Source of the DNA: Spirodela intermedia
Taxonomy: Eukaryota; Streptophyta; Magnoliopsida; Alismatales; Araceae
Assembly: GCA_902729315.2 (NCBI GenBank)
Contig: LR746270.1
Coordinates: forward strand, 4,838,221-4,902,220
Direction: 5' to 3'
DNA: 64,000 nucleotides
In this document: in pieces, positions 41,222 to 52,000 of the stretch
How the letters are laid out: every line of letters begins with the position of its first letter
How positions within the stretch are numbered: the stretch's first letter is position 1
The notes under the pieces: generated by a model
The model's database searches: none
Told to the model about the DNA's origin: nothing
The model's input: only the letters and a program-made list of their open reading frames with translations
Made by a program: the position numbers and the translations under genes

Positions 41222-42418
41222 CCGTAGTGGGTGGGGCGCTGGATGACGTCGATCATGAGGGTGTAAATGTCGACGTAGATGAGATTGGAGCCAGGGAGCT
41301 CGTGGGATAGGCGGTGGAGCTCCACAGCCAAGGCGTCGTTGAAGAGCTGCGAGGCCTGATTGAGCTCTTCGGAGCAGTCGCGCTGGGGGCCGCCGAAGAA
41401 GGTCCTGTCTGCGGGCACGCACCCCAGGGGTGGGATTCCCATGAAGCCGATCTTTCGCGCTCCTTGGCCGTATAAATTCTGCCGTCAGAAGACAGAAAGA
41501 ATAAGGAAGAGTGGGTCACTTTCCATTCCTGCCCACGGAAACGCCTCCCGGAAGCTGCAGCGTGAGGGACGGACGGCTGAAGGCCTTCACTAGCTTGCTG
41601 GCCTAGGTTTTATGAAGGCGGGGCTCACCGTACGTTCCGGGCTGATCGCCGGTGCATCAGCATGGGCGTAGAGAGGAGGAAAACTGAAGAAGACAAGAAC
41701 ATAAGCTCATGCAGCCTCTCCTTTCCCTCCTTCCGCAGTCTCTTCTACTCTCTCCATTCTCTCCGTTCTCTTCTCTCATACGTTCTACGTCTATCCTCTC
41801 GCTCCTTCAAACGGCCTCACAATCTCAGATTCTCTCTCTCTCTCTCTCGCTCGATCGTTCGCAATATGCCTGAGTATTCATATTCTCTCCATTGGTCGTC
41901 GAAGTGCTTGCTCATTGACGAAGGAAGGAGGGGAATTACCTTGACGAAGCCGGAGGCCGAGTCCACCATGAGCTTCACGTAGGAAGGGAGGTCGTAGTGC
42001 GGCCGCCGGAAGGGCCCGTTGAAGTAGGTGTTCGCCAGATCGTTGCTTCCCTGGCAGATCACGTACAGGCTCTCCTGCACGATACTCGCCGCCCTCTTCG
42101 CCCCCACCATTCCCCTGACCTTCCCCTTGTACTCCTTGAACAACTCCAGCTGATCTTCTTGCGACAGCACATTCTGAACCTCCCCAACCTCTGAATCTCA
42201 GCCACAGCGAGAGAGAAAGAAAGCGAACGAGCGAGCGAGAGAGAGAGAGAGAGAGGTACCGTCACGGTGGGGGTGATGGGATCGAAGCCAGAGCCGCCGG
42301 AGGCGAAACTAACTCCTGTTAAGAGCTCCTCTGGATGAAGATTGGGGTCGAGGTACGCCGGCAGCAGCTCCTTGATCCCCAGATCGGAGACTGGAGACAG
42401 CCAAGTCAAACAGACTGG

Positions 42419-42476
<58 letters not shown>

Positions 42477-42778
42477 GGCGGAGAACCTATGAGGTCAGTG
42501 GGGATCTTGCCGTTGCTGAAGCGACCGGTGGCCTGGTGGCCGGGGAAGTCCTTGCCGTAGGGAGGGAAGTTGGACTTGGTGAGAGTGCCCAGCAGGTTGT
42601 TGTTGCCGGGGTCCACGATGGAGTCCCCGAAGACGATCACCGCCGGCACCCGAGGGAGGGTCATGTTGGGCCGTAGGGTTTTGGCCTGTAGCACCTGGCA
42701 GAGGAGGAAGATGATGGAGATGGACCATGCAGCACCGGAGGTGCCGACAGAAGCTCTTGCACGAGGAAGAAACTCCAT
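40557..42778 (-). CDS. Secreted GDSL esterase/lipase, 5 exons
   Basis: Exons (gene order) 42487-42778, 42260-42390, 41940-42173, 41223-41478 and 40557-40753 encode 369 residues, typical for plant GDSL lipases. An N-terminal signal peptide (h-region AAWSISIIFLLCQVLQA) predicts secretion. Block I is FGDSIVDPGNNN with the nucleophile S53. Block III contains QGSNDLANTYF. Block V is FWDGYHPTETAYRLL with the catalytic Asp343 and His346. Five-exon structure with conserved phases is standard for the family. Likely acts on extracellular acyl esters (lipids, cutin monomers or phenolic esters), but substrate specificity cannot be read from the sequence. Introns 1, 2 and 4 each begin with a CT microsatellite right after the donor. 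Intron 4 also holds a four-unit minisatellite. Confidence 0.95.
40769..41172. repeat. Four-unit minisatellite in GDSL intron 4
   Basis: Units start near 40769, 40883, 40974 and 41082 (about 90-114 bp). Each runs gcaaagataat, a CT tract, cgctctgtg, aaagaaaacca, tttaaatctc, taaagcgag, a GA tract. Because each unit holds CT and GA arms in opposite sense, the transcript could fold into a series of hairpins. Confidence 0.85.
41178..41219. repeat. (GA)n tract at the 5' end of GDSL intron 4
   Basis: On the sense strand this is a CT tract beginning four bases after the donor GT at 41221-41222. Confidence 0.9.
42427..42475. repeat. (GA)n tract in GDSL intron 1
   Basis: Sense-strand CT repeat beginning about 10 nt downstream of the donor (GTTCTCCGCC). 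Confidence 0.9.
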
Positions 42779-42783
42779 CTCCC

Positions 42784-42815
<32 letters not shown>

Positions 42816-43552
42816 ACGGGGCTCAAGCTCGCTACCCTCTCTTTTCTCTCTCTCTCACTCACTCACTCACTCTAATCCTCTGTCACTCGCTACCAGTCCC
42901 ACTCCGGCGCTCCTCATACGTGCAATTTGTAGGGTCGTTGGGAGCACATGGAAGCCGTGACAGAGATGCACGGAGAATTGAAGTGGAAAGCGACGAGCTG
43001 GCAGCTGCCTCAACGGATAGAAACCATCAACATTCCTATCACCCACATTATCTGGGAGTTTCTTCCCTTACTGTGGAGGTAGTTCCTCAGCTCGGCAGGT
43101 TTCCACTGTGTTGACGCGGCAAGTTCCTCTTATTTCCTCTCTCTCTCTCTCTCTCCATACATCTTAATCCCAAGTCCGTCTCTCTCACGCTGTCTCCATC
43201 TTTCTCCATTTCAGATGTGGGTGCCGGTCACATGAAGCTCAGCCATACCAATTCCCGTGTTCGGAGGATTGACACCACCGCCTCTGGTGAGGGAGAGAGA
43301 GAGAGAGAGAGAGGGATAAGAGAGGAGATGAAAGAACCCCTGGGAAACTTTTAAAAGACGTTACGGGAGGTATTATTAACCGTTGCGACGGTCGCCACCG
43401 ATCGGCGTGAAAGAACTTGAATGACCGAGGGGTGAGATCGGAGACATCCTTTAAATGGGCTCCTTTAATATACTATTTACTCCGTTCATAAAATGCAGGA
43501 GATAGCCTCCCCCATCCCCCTTTCGCAAGAGCCCAGCCCGGCCATCCGGAGC

Positions 43553-43589
<37 letters not shown>

Positions 43590-43674
43590 CTATCTCTATC
43601 TCTATCTCTCTCTCTCCCTCTCTATGATGGTTAGGCACCGAACCGGGATCTGGTGAAAGGCCTCCAGGCTGGAC

Positions 43675-43842
43675 ATGGGGAAGGATTCAGACCCTCCTCT
43701 CTGTGTGAACAGGAGCACCATTAAATTCCTCGACAGGACCAGCGGGGGGGACATCGCCTGCTTAGAGCCCACCTCCGGCCGGCGAAGTCGCCACTGTTTC
43801 GGCTACGAGATCCGACCCCGGCAGCTTCAATCAAGGTGTTAG
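43675..43842 (+). other. Small open frame (55 codons), unassigned
   Basis: Reads MGKDSDPPLCVNRSTIKFL and ends in a basic tail (SGRRSRHCFGYEIRPRQLQ). A short upstream frame (43624-43656) and CT tracts precede it, resembling a transcribed leader. I do not recognise the product; it may be a small peptide, the first exon of a longer gene or chance. Confidence 0.2.
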
Positions 43843-43890
43843 CCCATTATATTAGGAAACTCTTCACGTGTGATCAGCTTTGGTTTCTCC

Positions 43891-43924
<34 letters not shown>

Positions 43925-44355
43925 ATCCATCTTTCTATATAGATAAATCTCTCTTTTTCTGTACGTGGGAGAGCCTTACAGCGTCAATATCCAGTTAAAT
44001 GAAGACGGGGCCAGGCTTGGATTTATAGAAACTTTCTGTTTATAGAAATATAAAGACGGGACACAATGAGAGAGAGAGGATGATGGAGGGAAATTTGTGA
44101 GACAATGAAGTGAGACGGGACCATTTCTCTTTCTGAAATTAATTTCTCGTCCTAAAGTTCTGTCCTGAGAGTAAATGTTCGAGCGAATATGAGGATGAGG
44201 CATGGTCAACTGCGGGTAAGCCCGAGCTTTAATGGCGCACGGCTTCTCTCTCCTCAGGGATTTCCTTCTCCACCCCCCCCACATGGGTCGGTCGACAGCC
44301 ATCTCCCTCCCTTCACTCTTTCTCACGAACTGTACATGAAGAAAAGGGTAAAAAA

Positions 44356-44360
<5 letters not shown>

Positions 44361-44430
<70 letters not shown>
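44361..44430. repeat. (GA)n microsatellite, 70 bases
   Basis: Pure GA tract in the spacer between GDSL and MED4. Confidence 0.95.
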
Positions 44431-44434
<4 letters not shown>

Positions 44435-46298
44435 CACATCGCTACATAGAGATGGAATTAGAAACAATAAGGGATGATCCTCAACCTCAAGAGAGGAGAA
44501 TGACAGCTTAGGCCCTCTAAAAGGGTACCTACTCTCAGGTCCGCGAGCCCAGAACCGACAATCACGGCGGCAACTGTCGCCGCCGCCAGGAGACAGACAG
44601 ATGAGAAAGAGTTTGTCTCAGAGAGATGATCTTAGGTCCTCATCGACCTGCTTCGCAGCAGGCCATGGCCGACGACAGTCATATCTCTTTCTCTCTCATG
44701 AAAGAGCCCCCTTCCCTTAAATGCATAGGAAAATCATGAACTGAAGCAAGGCGTATGAACTGAAAAAATACTGATCATTTGGAAGCCTCAACACCAATTT
44801 CTGATGAGCATTTTATGTCTCAAATCGCCCACGGAGATGCCTTACACCGCTTCTTATAATATCCAAGAAAATTGTGGCATCATAGCACCAATATCTCATT
44901 CTTAAGAAAACTAGGCATCCTAAGATCAAGAAAACAGTAAAATCTCTACAATAGAAAACTAGTAGAAATAAGCCAGGTTTCAATGGTTTAGCCGACCATT
45001 GTATCAGATCAGGGGTACACCTCTTGCTCTTCCTTTAACCATGCAATTCTCAAGTAGTTTCGATCGATGGTTTGAAGAAGGGGCAAGATCAGACTAGTGA
45101 GCTGGAAAAAAACAAAGAAGGCAGGGTCTTCGTGGGGTTCTTAACCATGAAAACAGCTCAAAACCCAGAAATGGCAAGTTTCCAGATGCAGGAAGATGAT
45201 CTGCACCTTCAGTGAAGACGATGAACAGAAATGATGAAAAGAAGCAGAACTGAGCTGCCGAGTCCTCTCAGGCAAGCAACTCGAAAGAGGATTCAGCTGT
45301 TAATGGCATAATTTAACTTTCAAACAAAAGGAGTAATCATTCAATGCGATATGACTTTTTTTCAGGAAGGGAAACTTGTCAGACACGACACCATGGTGGG
45401 ATGTACAGAGCCAAACAGGAGAATGGACCTCCTCTAGATCTTCATTATATTCTATTATGAGTTATTTTATACATACAGCTCTAACGCACAGGGGAGCTGA
45501 TATAGCAGAGAGGGTCCACTTCTTCCCATCCAGTGTGGGAGGAAGAGCGGATGCAGATTTCATAGCACATAAATATTTTCCTCAATTCAGCAGATATGAG
45601 ATTTTGATGTGGGTTTTTGATCAAACGACAACTCATAGATCACTCCTTAAACACAGTCTGAAACTCTGATACAAACAAAGATTCCAAACATTATGAATAT
45701 GAATTTAACACCAATGCCACTTAGAAGCATAAGTTACAAGTGGCGACGGCATCAGGCTCTACACAAGCAATGCGGCTGGGCTGGGTTTCCCTTCAAAGAC
45801 ATGGCAAAGATGCAATCTATTGAATGGGACAACTGCTGCTCGGTCTTCTCTTTATTGTAACCAGGATTTTCCCTTTTTCACTGTTTTGAATTAGTAGGGT
45901 CCCATAGCGTACGATGTGATTGGGTCGTCTCCTCTTCTCAGATAATTAAAGAAACTGCACACTATGCTTTTTTTTCTTTTCCAGTAAGCAATAAGAGGTA
46001 AATTGTATAAGAGATAACCAGAAGAAACGCTTCAGCCTTAAATCTAAGTACAAGCGCCATATGTCTTTATTCAAATGGACTAAAAGAGCCTTGATCACAA
46101 CACTAAGCTGCAATTAGTGAACTAAAATTTGATCAACCAATGAAACGAAAAATGCTATCATTTATGATAAACACATGGCACTCAGAACCGAGGTACAAGC
46201 AGGACAAAGGATTGGTGTTTTAGACAAAAGAGCTTTATCCTACTATCATGAAGAACAGAGAAGAAAAGCTCACTAGGAAAGCCCAATATTTGGAATTC

Positions 46299-47591
46299 TC
46301 AGTCCTCGTCATCCTCATCAGAGCTGCCCACTTCGCTGCTGTACTCACTGCTATACTCATCTTCATCGGGATTAATATCCAGCTGGACACGCTTAACCTG
46401 TATAACCTCTGGAGCCCTTGCAGGGGGCATTTGCGCAGCAGATAATGCTGGAGGAACCACCCTCTGTTCCTCAACCCGAGCAGCACCTATGAGTTCATTC
46501 AATGGAGGCAACGGGATAGGATCCCCAGGCTTCCAGCCAGGGGGTATCGGTGGAAAGCCAATAGGGAGCTCGATCGGCATGCCCTTCTTCCATCCTGGAG
46601 GCACATTGATGGGCAGCATCATGCCGGGCAGTGCCGCCGCTGGCTCCTCCCTCGGCGGCGTCGGTTCCTTCATTGGCTCGACAAGGGTAACACCATCTCT
46701 CTCCTTCGATTCCGGCGCTCTCTTCGGCACGCCAATATCGAGGTCGGCAAAGTGGTAGAGTTGAGAAGCTCGCATCTGCTCGTCCTGTGGGGCTGGTGGG
46801 AGTGCCCCCCGGAGTGGGGCTTGCCCAGCTCCAAACTCCGGCGGAGCGAATGTCGTGTAGCTGATTTTGTGGGCGTAGGACAAGATATCGGTTAAGTTCA
46901 GGGAAGAATAAAAATCCGACGGAGGTTCTCTCTCTGAAGCTTCGTCCTCTTTCGAGCGCTTAGGGTTCCTGCGGTAGTCGGAGTAGTCCTCGGCGATCTG
47001 ATCGAGAATGAGCTCAGCCTCCCTTACCTTCTTGGCGAACGATAATAGGGAGGCATCCCTGGAATTAATCTCCTCGGAGACCTTCACTCTGGACTGCTGG
47101 AGGTTTACGATCTCCTGAAGCTCGGCCACAGCCTCGAAGAGCTGAGTCTGCAAGGACGTGAAGAGGGAGATGACTTCCTTCGTGGAAGACACAGGCGGGA
47201 GGTCCGCGGAGGTGGCGACGGCCCCGGCGGTGGAAGAAAGAAAGGAAGGTAATCCGCCGCGGAAGGAGGTGATCCACATGGCACGATTAGGGGACACCTC
47301 GAAGAGCTTCGTAGCGAGGGCTGACATCTGCAGGAGGAGGGATTGCGCGCGGGAGAGTGGAGGGAGGAGGGGAAGGAGAGTGGACGTTGATGGGGAAAGC
47401 CGGTGGGCGGCGCGTCTGGAGGCGACGGCGGAGCTGGCCGACGGCCGGGGATTAGGGTTGGGGACGACATTGGGGTTGGGCCCTGGGCTGGGGTTCGAGG
47501 AAGGGTTTTGGGCGAGGGAAGGGGAATTAGGGTTCGTCAGGCCGAGCCTCGCCGGAGACGGCAAGGCCGGCGGCGCCTGGCCCTGCAGCAT
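46299..47591 (-). CDS. MED4: Mediator complex subunit 4 (MED4)
   Basis: Intronless, 430 residues from the ATG at 47591 (MLQGQAPPALPSPARLG). The N-terminus is Pro/Asn/Ser-rich and disordered. The conserved Mediator-4 core follows (LFEAVAELQEIVNLQQSRVKVSEEI, KKVREAELILDQIAEDY, LTDILSYAHKISYTTFAPP). A plant-specific Pro-rich segment comes next (PPGWKKGMPIELPIGF, IPPGWKPGDPIPLPP). The C-terminus is highly acidic (SSDEDDED). MED4 is part of the Mediator middle module linking transcription factors to RNA polymerase II in the nucleus. The frame is open for 16 codons upstream of the chosen ATG; the family start and lack of another conserved segment favour 47591. Same strand as LARP1 and TRAPPC2L to its right. 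Confidence 0.93.
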   Translation of the reverse strand: MLQGQAPPALPSPARLGLTNPNSPSLAQNPSSNPSPGPNPNVVPNPNPRPSASSAVASRRAAHRLSPSTSTLLPLLPPLSRAQSLLLQMSALATKLFEVSPNRAMWITSFRGGLPSFLSSTAGAVATSADLPPVSSTKEVISLFTSLQTQLFEAVAELQEIVNLQQSRVKVSEEINSRDASLLSFAKKVREAELILDQIAEDYSDYRRNPKRSKEDEASEREPPSDFYSSLNLTDILSYAHKISYTTFAPPEFGAGQAPLRGALPPAPQDEQMRASQLYHFADLDIGVPKRAPESKERDGVTLVEPMKEPTPPREEPAAALPGMMLPINVPPGWKKGMPIELPIGFPPIPPGWKPGDPIPLPPLNELIGAARVEEQRVVPPALSAAQMPPARAPEVIQVKRVQLDINPDEDEYSSEYSSEVGSSDEDDED

Positions 47592-48063
47592 CCCTCCTCT
47601 CCGTTTGATCTCTCCCCCCTCCACTCGAACTCCGCTCACATCACCGGCGAGCGCCGGAGCTTACGACTCCCTCTCTTCCTACAAGTTTCACTTCATTCCC
47701 TCAAAATATTATTCAATTTCTCTTAATCACCATTAAAATACAATATTTTAAAAACGCCCTTCCAGAAAAAAAACGCACAAATATGGGTTTAATTTTTACT
47801 ATGCATTTATTGCCTTTAAAACATTTAATAATATCATCCGTAAATTAATAATACCTCCGGGCAACTAAATAATGTCGTAGAATCATCCACCCATTTCACA
47901 CGTGAAAATTTAAAACGGATATTAATATTATCATTATGTAAATATCCACATCTAATTCTCCGAAGGATGCAATAAATACTCTCACCAATCCTATGAATTT
48001 CGCCCGTTGACACCATGAACTAGCAGTGATACCCGCCTCTCAACATGCAGGGGTGACCCATCA

Positions 48064-48441
48064 GACCCAGGGATGAGATGATTACCTCAAGCTGCTCAAA
48101 CTAATGCCAATATCTGGAAATGTAATGATTTGGCGACAAAAGTCAACTCAATATAAGAATAACACCTAGAAAGTCGTCGCCCAAAACCTGACCCAGGGCC
48201 GAGATGATTACCTCAAGCTGATCGAACTAATGCCAATATCTGGAGATATTATGATTTGGCGATAAAAGTCAACTCAATATAAGAATAAAACCTGGAAAAT
48301 CGTCTCTCAAAACCTGACCCAGGGATGAGATGATTACCTCAAGCTGCTCGAACTAATGCCAATATCTGGGGACGTAATGATTCGGTGACAAATGTCAACT
48401 CAGTCTAAGGACAAAACCTGGAAAGTCGAGGCCGAAAACCT
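48064..48441. repeat. Three tandem copies of a 126-bp unit
   Basis: Copies begin at 48064, 48190 and 48316, each with gacccaggg followed by gagatgattacctcaagctg and later aactaatgccaatatctgg, and end at 48441 where the next partial copy diverges (aacctgagggg). Spacing is exactly 126 bp each time; copies differ by point changes only. Confidence 0.93.
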
Positions 48442-48918
48442 GAGGGGATGTTGACCACCAAGCGACAAGCATGAAAATAAAACAGTAGTGATATAAAGTC
48501 TGATAACATGCAAGGTCCACAGAGAGGAATCATGCAAAGATCCCACAAGATGTTCAGGTAACAAGTCTGGTGGCTGACACGAACAGCAAAAAACAGAGAC
48601 TCTGTCCCCAGTAGATGCAGCCGTGCCTCATGTGAGTGCCGATCCTGAGGTGGTCATAGAAAGAACAGTGCGGATGATAGGAGCATCTCTCACTACGTAT
48701 ACTCAAAGCTCCAGCCCCCCCGCCCCCCCCACCCCCCTACACAAAAATTGGTATGAGAACAAAAGAACAGGAATATATATGTAATATTGTATGAGGGATG
48801 GGTAGGGGACGCCCCAAAAACTAGGAAAAATGGCCACAAAAATCCTCAACCCATCAAGATCAAACCAATGTCAACCTCCATGGAATAGCAGTCTTCTTTC
48901 TCGGCCCTGTTTTCTTCC

Positions 48919-48941
48919 ATATATATATATATATATATATT
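48919..48941. repeat. (AT)n microsatellite
   Basis: Eleven or so AT dinucleotides about 160 bp downstream of the LARP1 stop codon, possibly in its 3' UTR. Confidence 0.95.
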
Positions 48942-49096
48942 ATTTTTTTCCCTTTTCATATGATCATTTGTTTCCATTTCGGGTATCCTTATTTGTGTCC
49001 TTTTCTCTGGAATAGCGTCTCAGTGCCTGGACCTTCTCCCGACTAAGGACCCAATCAGAGCCCCGCTTCATCTCCTCTCCAACCAGTCCGTCCAGT

Positions 49097-52000
49097 TTAG
49101 GTCTCTTGCGGAGGGGAGAGCTCAGGCTCATCTCGATCCGCACCATGTGCGGGCCCAGCATCTGGAGGGCCGCTGCTGTTCATCTCCCCTCGCATTGCGC
49201 TGAGGGTGGCGGCCGGAGGAGCCACCCACGGGGCGGCGTTCTGGGTTGAAAGCCCGTCCTCCAGGCCCATATTTCTCACACGGGCAGCAAGAGCGTCTGG
49301 GTTGGGTGACTCTGGCGCGTGAAGTGAGCTGGCTCCGGGGGTTAATGGCGGCCAGTTCATCCAGTCATTGCGCCTCCTGACCTTGCCATCCTGCAGACAG
49401 AGAGATGAGGAAAGGAAACGGGTGGCAATCATGACAAAGATAATGTTGATGCCGGATAGAACCATATTATTGAACGTATAACTAATGAATCTTACAGAAA
49501 TGAAGATGAATTAGAATGCATAGAATTGGACGGATGACATGTTGGGTGGGAAGATAAGAAAGGAGCAGCAGAGGCATCTGATTGGTGAGTTGTACCTGTA
49601 CTTCAACTACAGTTGAAGTTCTCAGTGTCTCGAGAATGAATTGGATATTGTCCGTGAGAATTTTAACCTGCAAGGAAAGGACCGCATGGATAATTCATCT
49701 GACGAACATAAATAAATCACAAACTAAACAGAAAAAAAAATTCAGTTGTATAGAAAATCGCATAAATAAAGATATAATCTAGGACTATATCTGTTGTCAA
49801 ACAAGTCTTGTGATTAGCAAATAATAGGTTATTAATGATATATATAAATTCAGCTGAAAGAGTTCATCACCACGAACTATTTCAATGAGAATGGAGAGGC
49901 AAACACAAGTCTTACCGTAGATAGGAGCTAAGTGTATACAGGCTTTGTCGATTAGGAAACAGTTTAAATGGAGTGAGAAATAATAAACTTCTAAGCCTGA
50001 CAGACTGTAGATTTTATTGCGGGTCAACGGGTCTATGTGGAATTGTGTGCAGTGCATGCAACAGGAAAGGTGGAGGGAGAGCTTCCTTGTTTTGGAAGCC
50101 AACCTTCCCGTCAGTTGCCACATTCTTGTTTTGAAGAAAAACTTCATCTCTACAACATCTGCTAGGACGATTTTCAGAAGCCAACACAATTTTCATATTC
50201 TCATCGGTCATCAGATGATTGTGATTATAATCAGAAAGAAGGCCCTGGATTCAGCACTCCACCAGCGTCCACCATGGAGGGAGACTGTACAGGGAAAATG
50301 TGTACCACAGATGATTGTGATTATAATCAGGTTTGCTTTTCTTCCAGAAAAACCATGATACTGACAATAAAACAACTTTTATTTTAAAGGAGTATAATAA
50401 ATATCAAATGTGGCCATTATAACAGTCCCATTGATTAGAAAAAAATTAAAACACGTGGCAAAAAAACGCCATGTTAAAAACTAAAACGTGAAGTAAAATC
50501 TTCGTGCATGAAACTGCAGCGATAGATGAAATACAGGGATGAATATCCTTTGACTTTATTATCCTTCTTGGCCACATGACACATGAATAAGAAACGTGTG
50601 CAAAGGTCAAGACAGCTTAATAAACCAAGAGCAGATTCTAAGCAGATCCAACAAAACGCATGAGATGGAAATACCAAGGGGTCTAAAAGTTTTTTTTATC
50701 ATTATTTATCATGAATATCTCACACTACAGAAGATTCTCTCCACGTATGTTCTCCTTTGAATTCAGGTGCTTCAATATGAAACCGAGTCACCAAGTCTCA
50801 AATATGACGATATTACTTACAAGACATGATGTTGGACTCCCCTGACAAATACCCATTAGTTAGACAGAGAAAATAAGAACCTATTTGATCCTATTTCCCA
50901 TGGAAGAAGCAATGACAGAAGCAAAATAAGACGGTAGATTGGGTATTAATGTCCCATCTCCCCCCTCCAACAGCGTCGTCTGCTCAACCCACAATACTGT
51001 TGTTAGTAGTCTTCATAAGATACCTTATCGAGGTATAATGGTTGTTTTTCATAGAATAATTGTAGTCAGGATTTCCAAAAAAGCTGACTTACGGGATTCT
51101 TTTAGACCGTACATAAACACCAATTGCCAGTCAACGAAGAGGCAATATCTGATGAAATAGAAATCTGCTGGTTCTTCCCTTAAGTTCTCTTCTGTCTCCC
51201 TTATTATCGTACTCCCTTTCCAATTCTTCTCACATTTCTCTTCCACCCCCATCTTCACTGATCCAGCCACAGGTTTGCATTAAGATTTGGCAAATAAAAA
51301 GTGTACATGAGCCGATAGATAGCCAAGTCTTGCGTATGCTATCAGTGTTGATAATGTTAGAAATGTCCAAAACTAAAGACGTAGTGGCTTTACCCTCGAG
51401 TGATTGCTTACAGAGCGGAACCTTACTGTACGCACTGGGCTGTTTTCCTATCGACCATGGTCTTTACACCAATCTTGTCTGTCTGTAAGAATGAAGACAG
51501 CCTGCACTCAGAGTTTCTCGAATGCTGGTAAAGCGAAATGGGAGACCCTACCCCTTGAGTACCTTAGATTGCTGTAAGCGGGGATCAAACCATAGGAGGT
51601 TCAGCTCAATGGGGATCAATGGCGTCCACGAGTTCGTATCCGGGGACAAAGAGGCATAAGAAATGGATCTTTTGTCGATAAACGAGATTCAATGAAACTA
51701 GGTTCTCTTAAAAAAACATCTCAACGAAGAATGACATGCAGTACATGATTACACATAAACTATGTAAACAAGCTTAGTTTAAAGAAAAAGTTTCCTTTAG
51801 CCAAAAAAACTCACCGTCAGGTGGGAACTTTCTCTAGTCTTGGACTCCCTCACTCCCAAACTTGGTAAAAATAAAATCTAAAGACAGCTATTTCTTTCTT
51901 TAGGCACCACTGGCAGTGGTGACATCTCTCTCTTGGAAAAAAATCCCAACAAAGTTTTCCCAGGTAAGGGCAACTTTTAGTACCTCAGCCAAAAAAGCTG

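Larger units (their letters stand above)
42779..46298. other. 3.5-kb spacer between GDSL and MED4
   Basis: The first 600 bp are the GDSL promoter and leader, with CT tracts. Further GA/CT tracts lie at 43562-43580, 43898-43921 and 44361-44430. Bases 44750-46230 are AT-rich with no supported gene. A 97-codon open frame at 45376-45669 (+) has no recognisable character. Confidence 0.5.
47592..49096. other. MED4 upstream region, minisatellite and LARP1 3' flank
   Basis: Contains the MED4 promoter (AT-rich), the 126-bp triplicated minisatellite at 48064-48441, a C-rich stretch at 48715-48738 and an (AT)n tract at 48919-48941. No gene seen. Confidence 0.55.

Noticed and set aside
45376-45669. 97-codon + strand open frame
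   Set aside because: No start context, domain or homologous character; lies in AT-rich spacer.
48064-48441. 126-bp array as a coding repeat or CRISPR-like array
   Set aside because: The unit is a multiple of three but contains stops in the frames read, and there are no short repeats with unique spacers; this is a minisatellite in a plant spacer.
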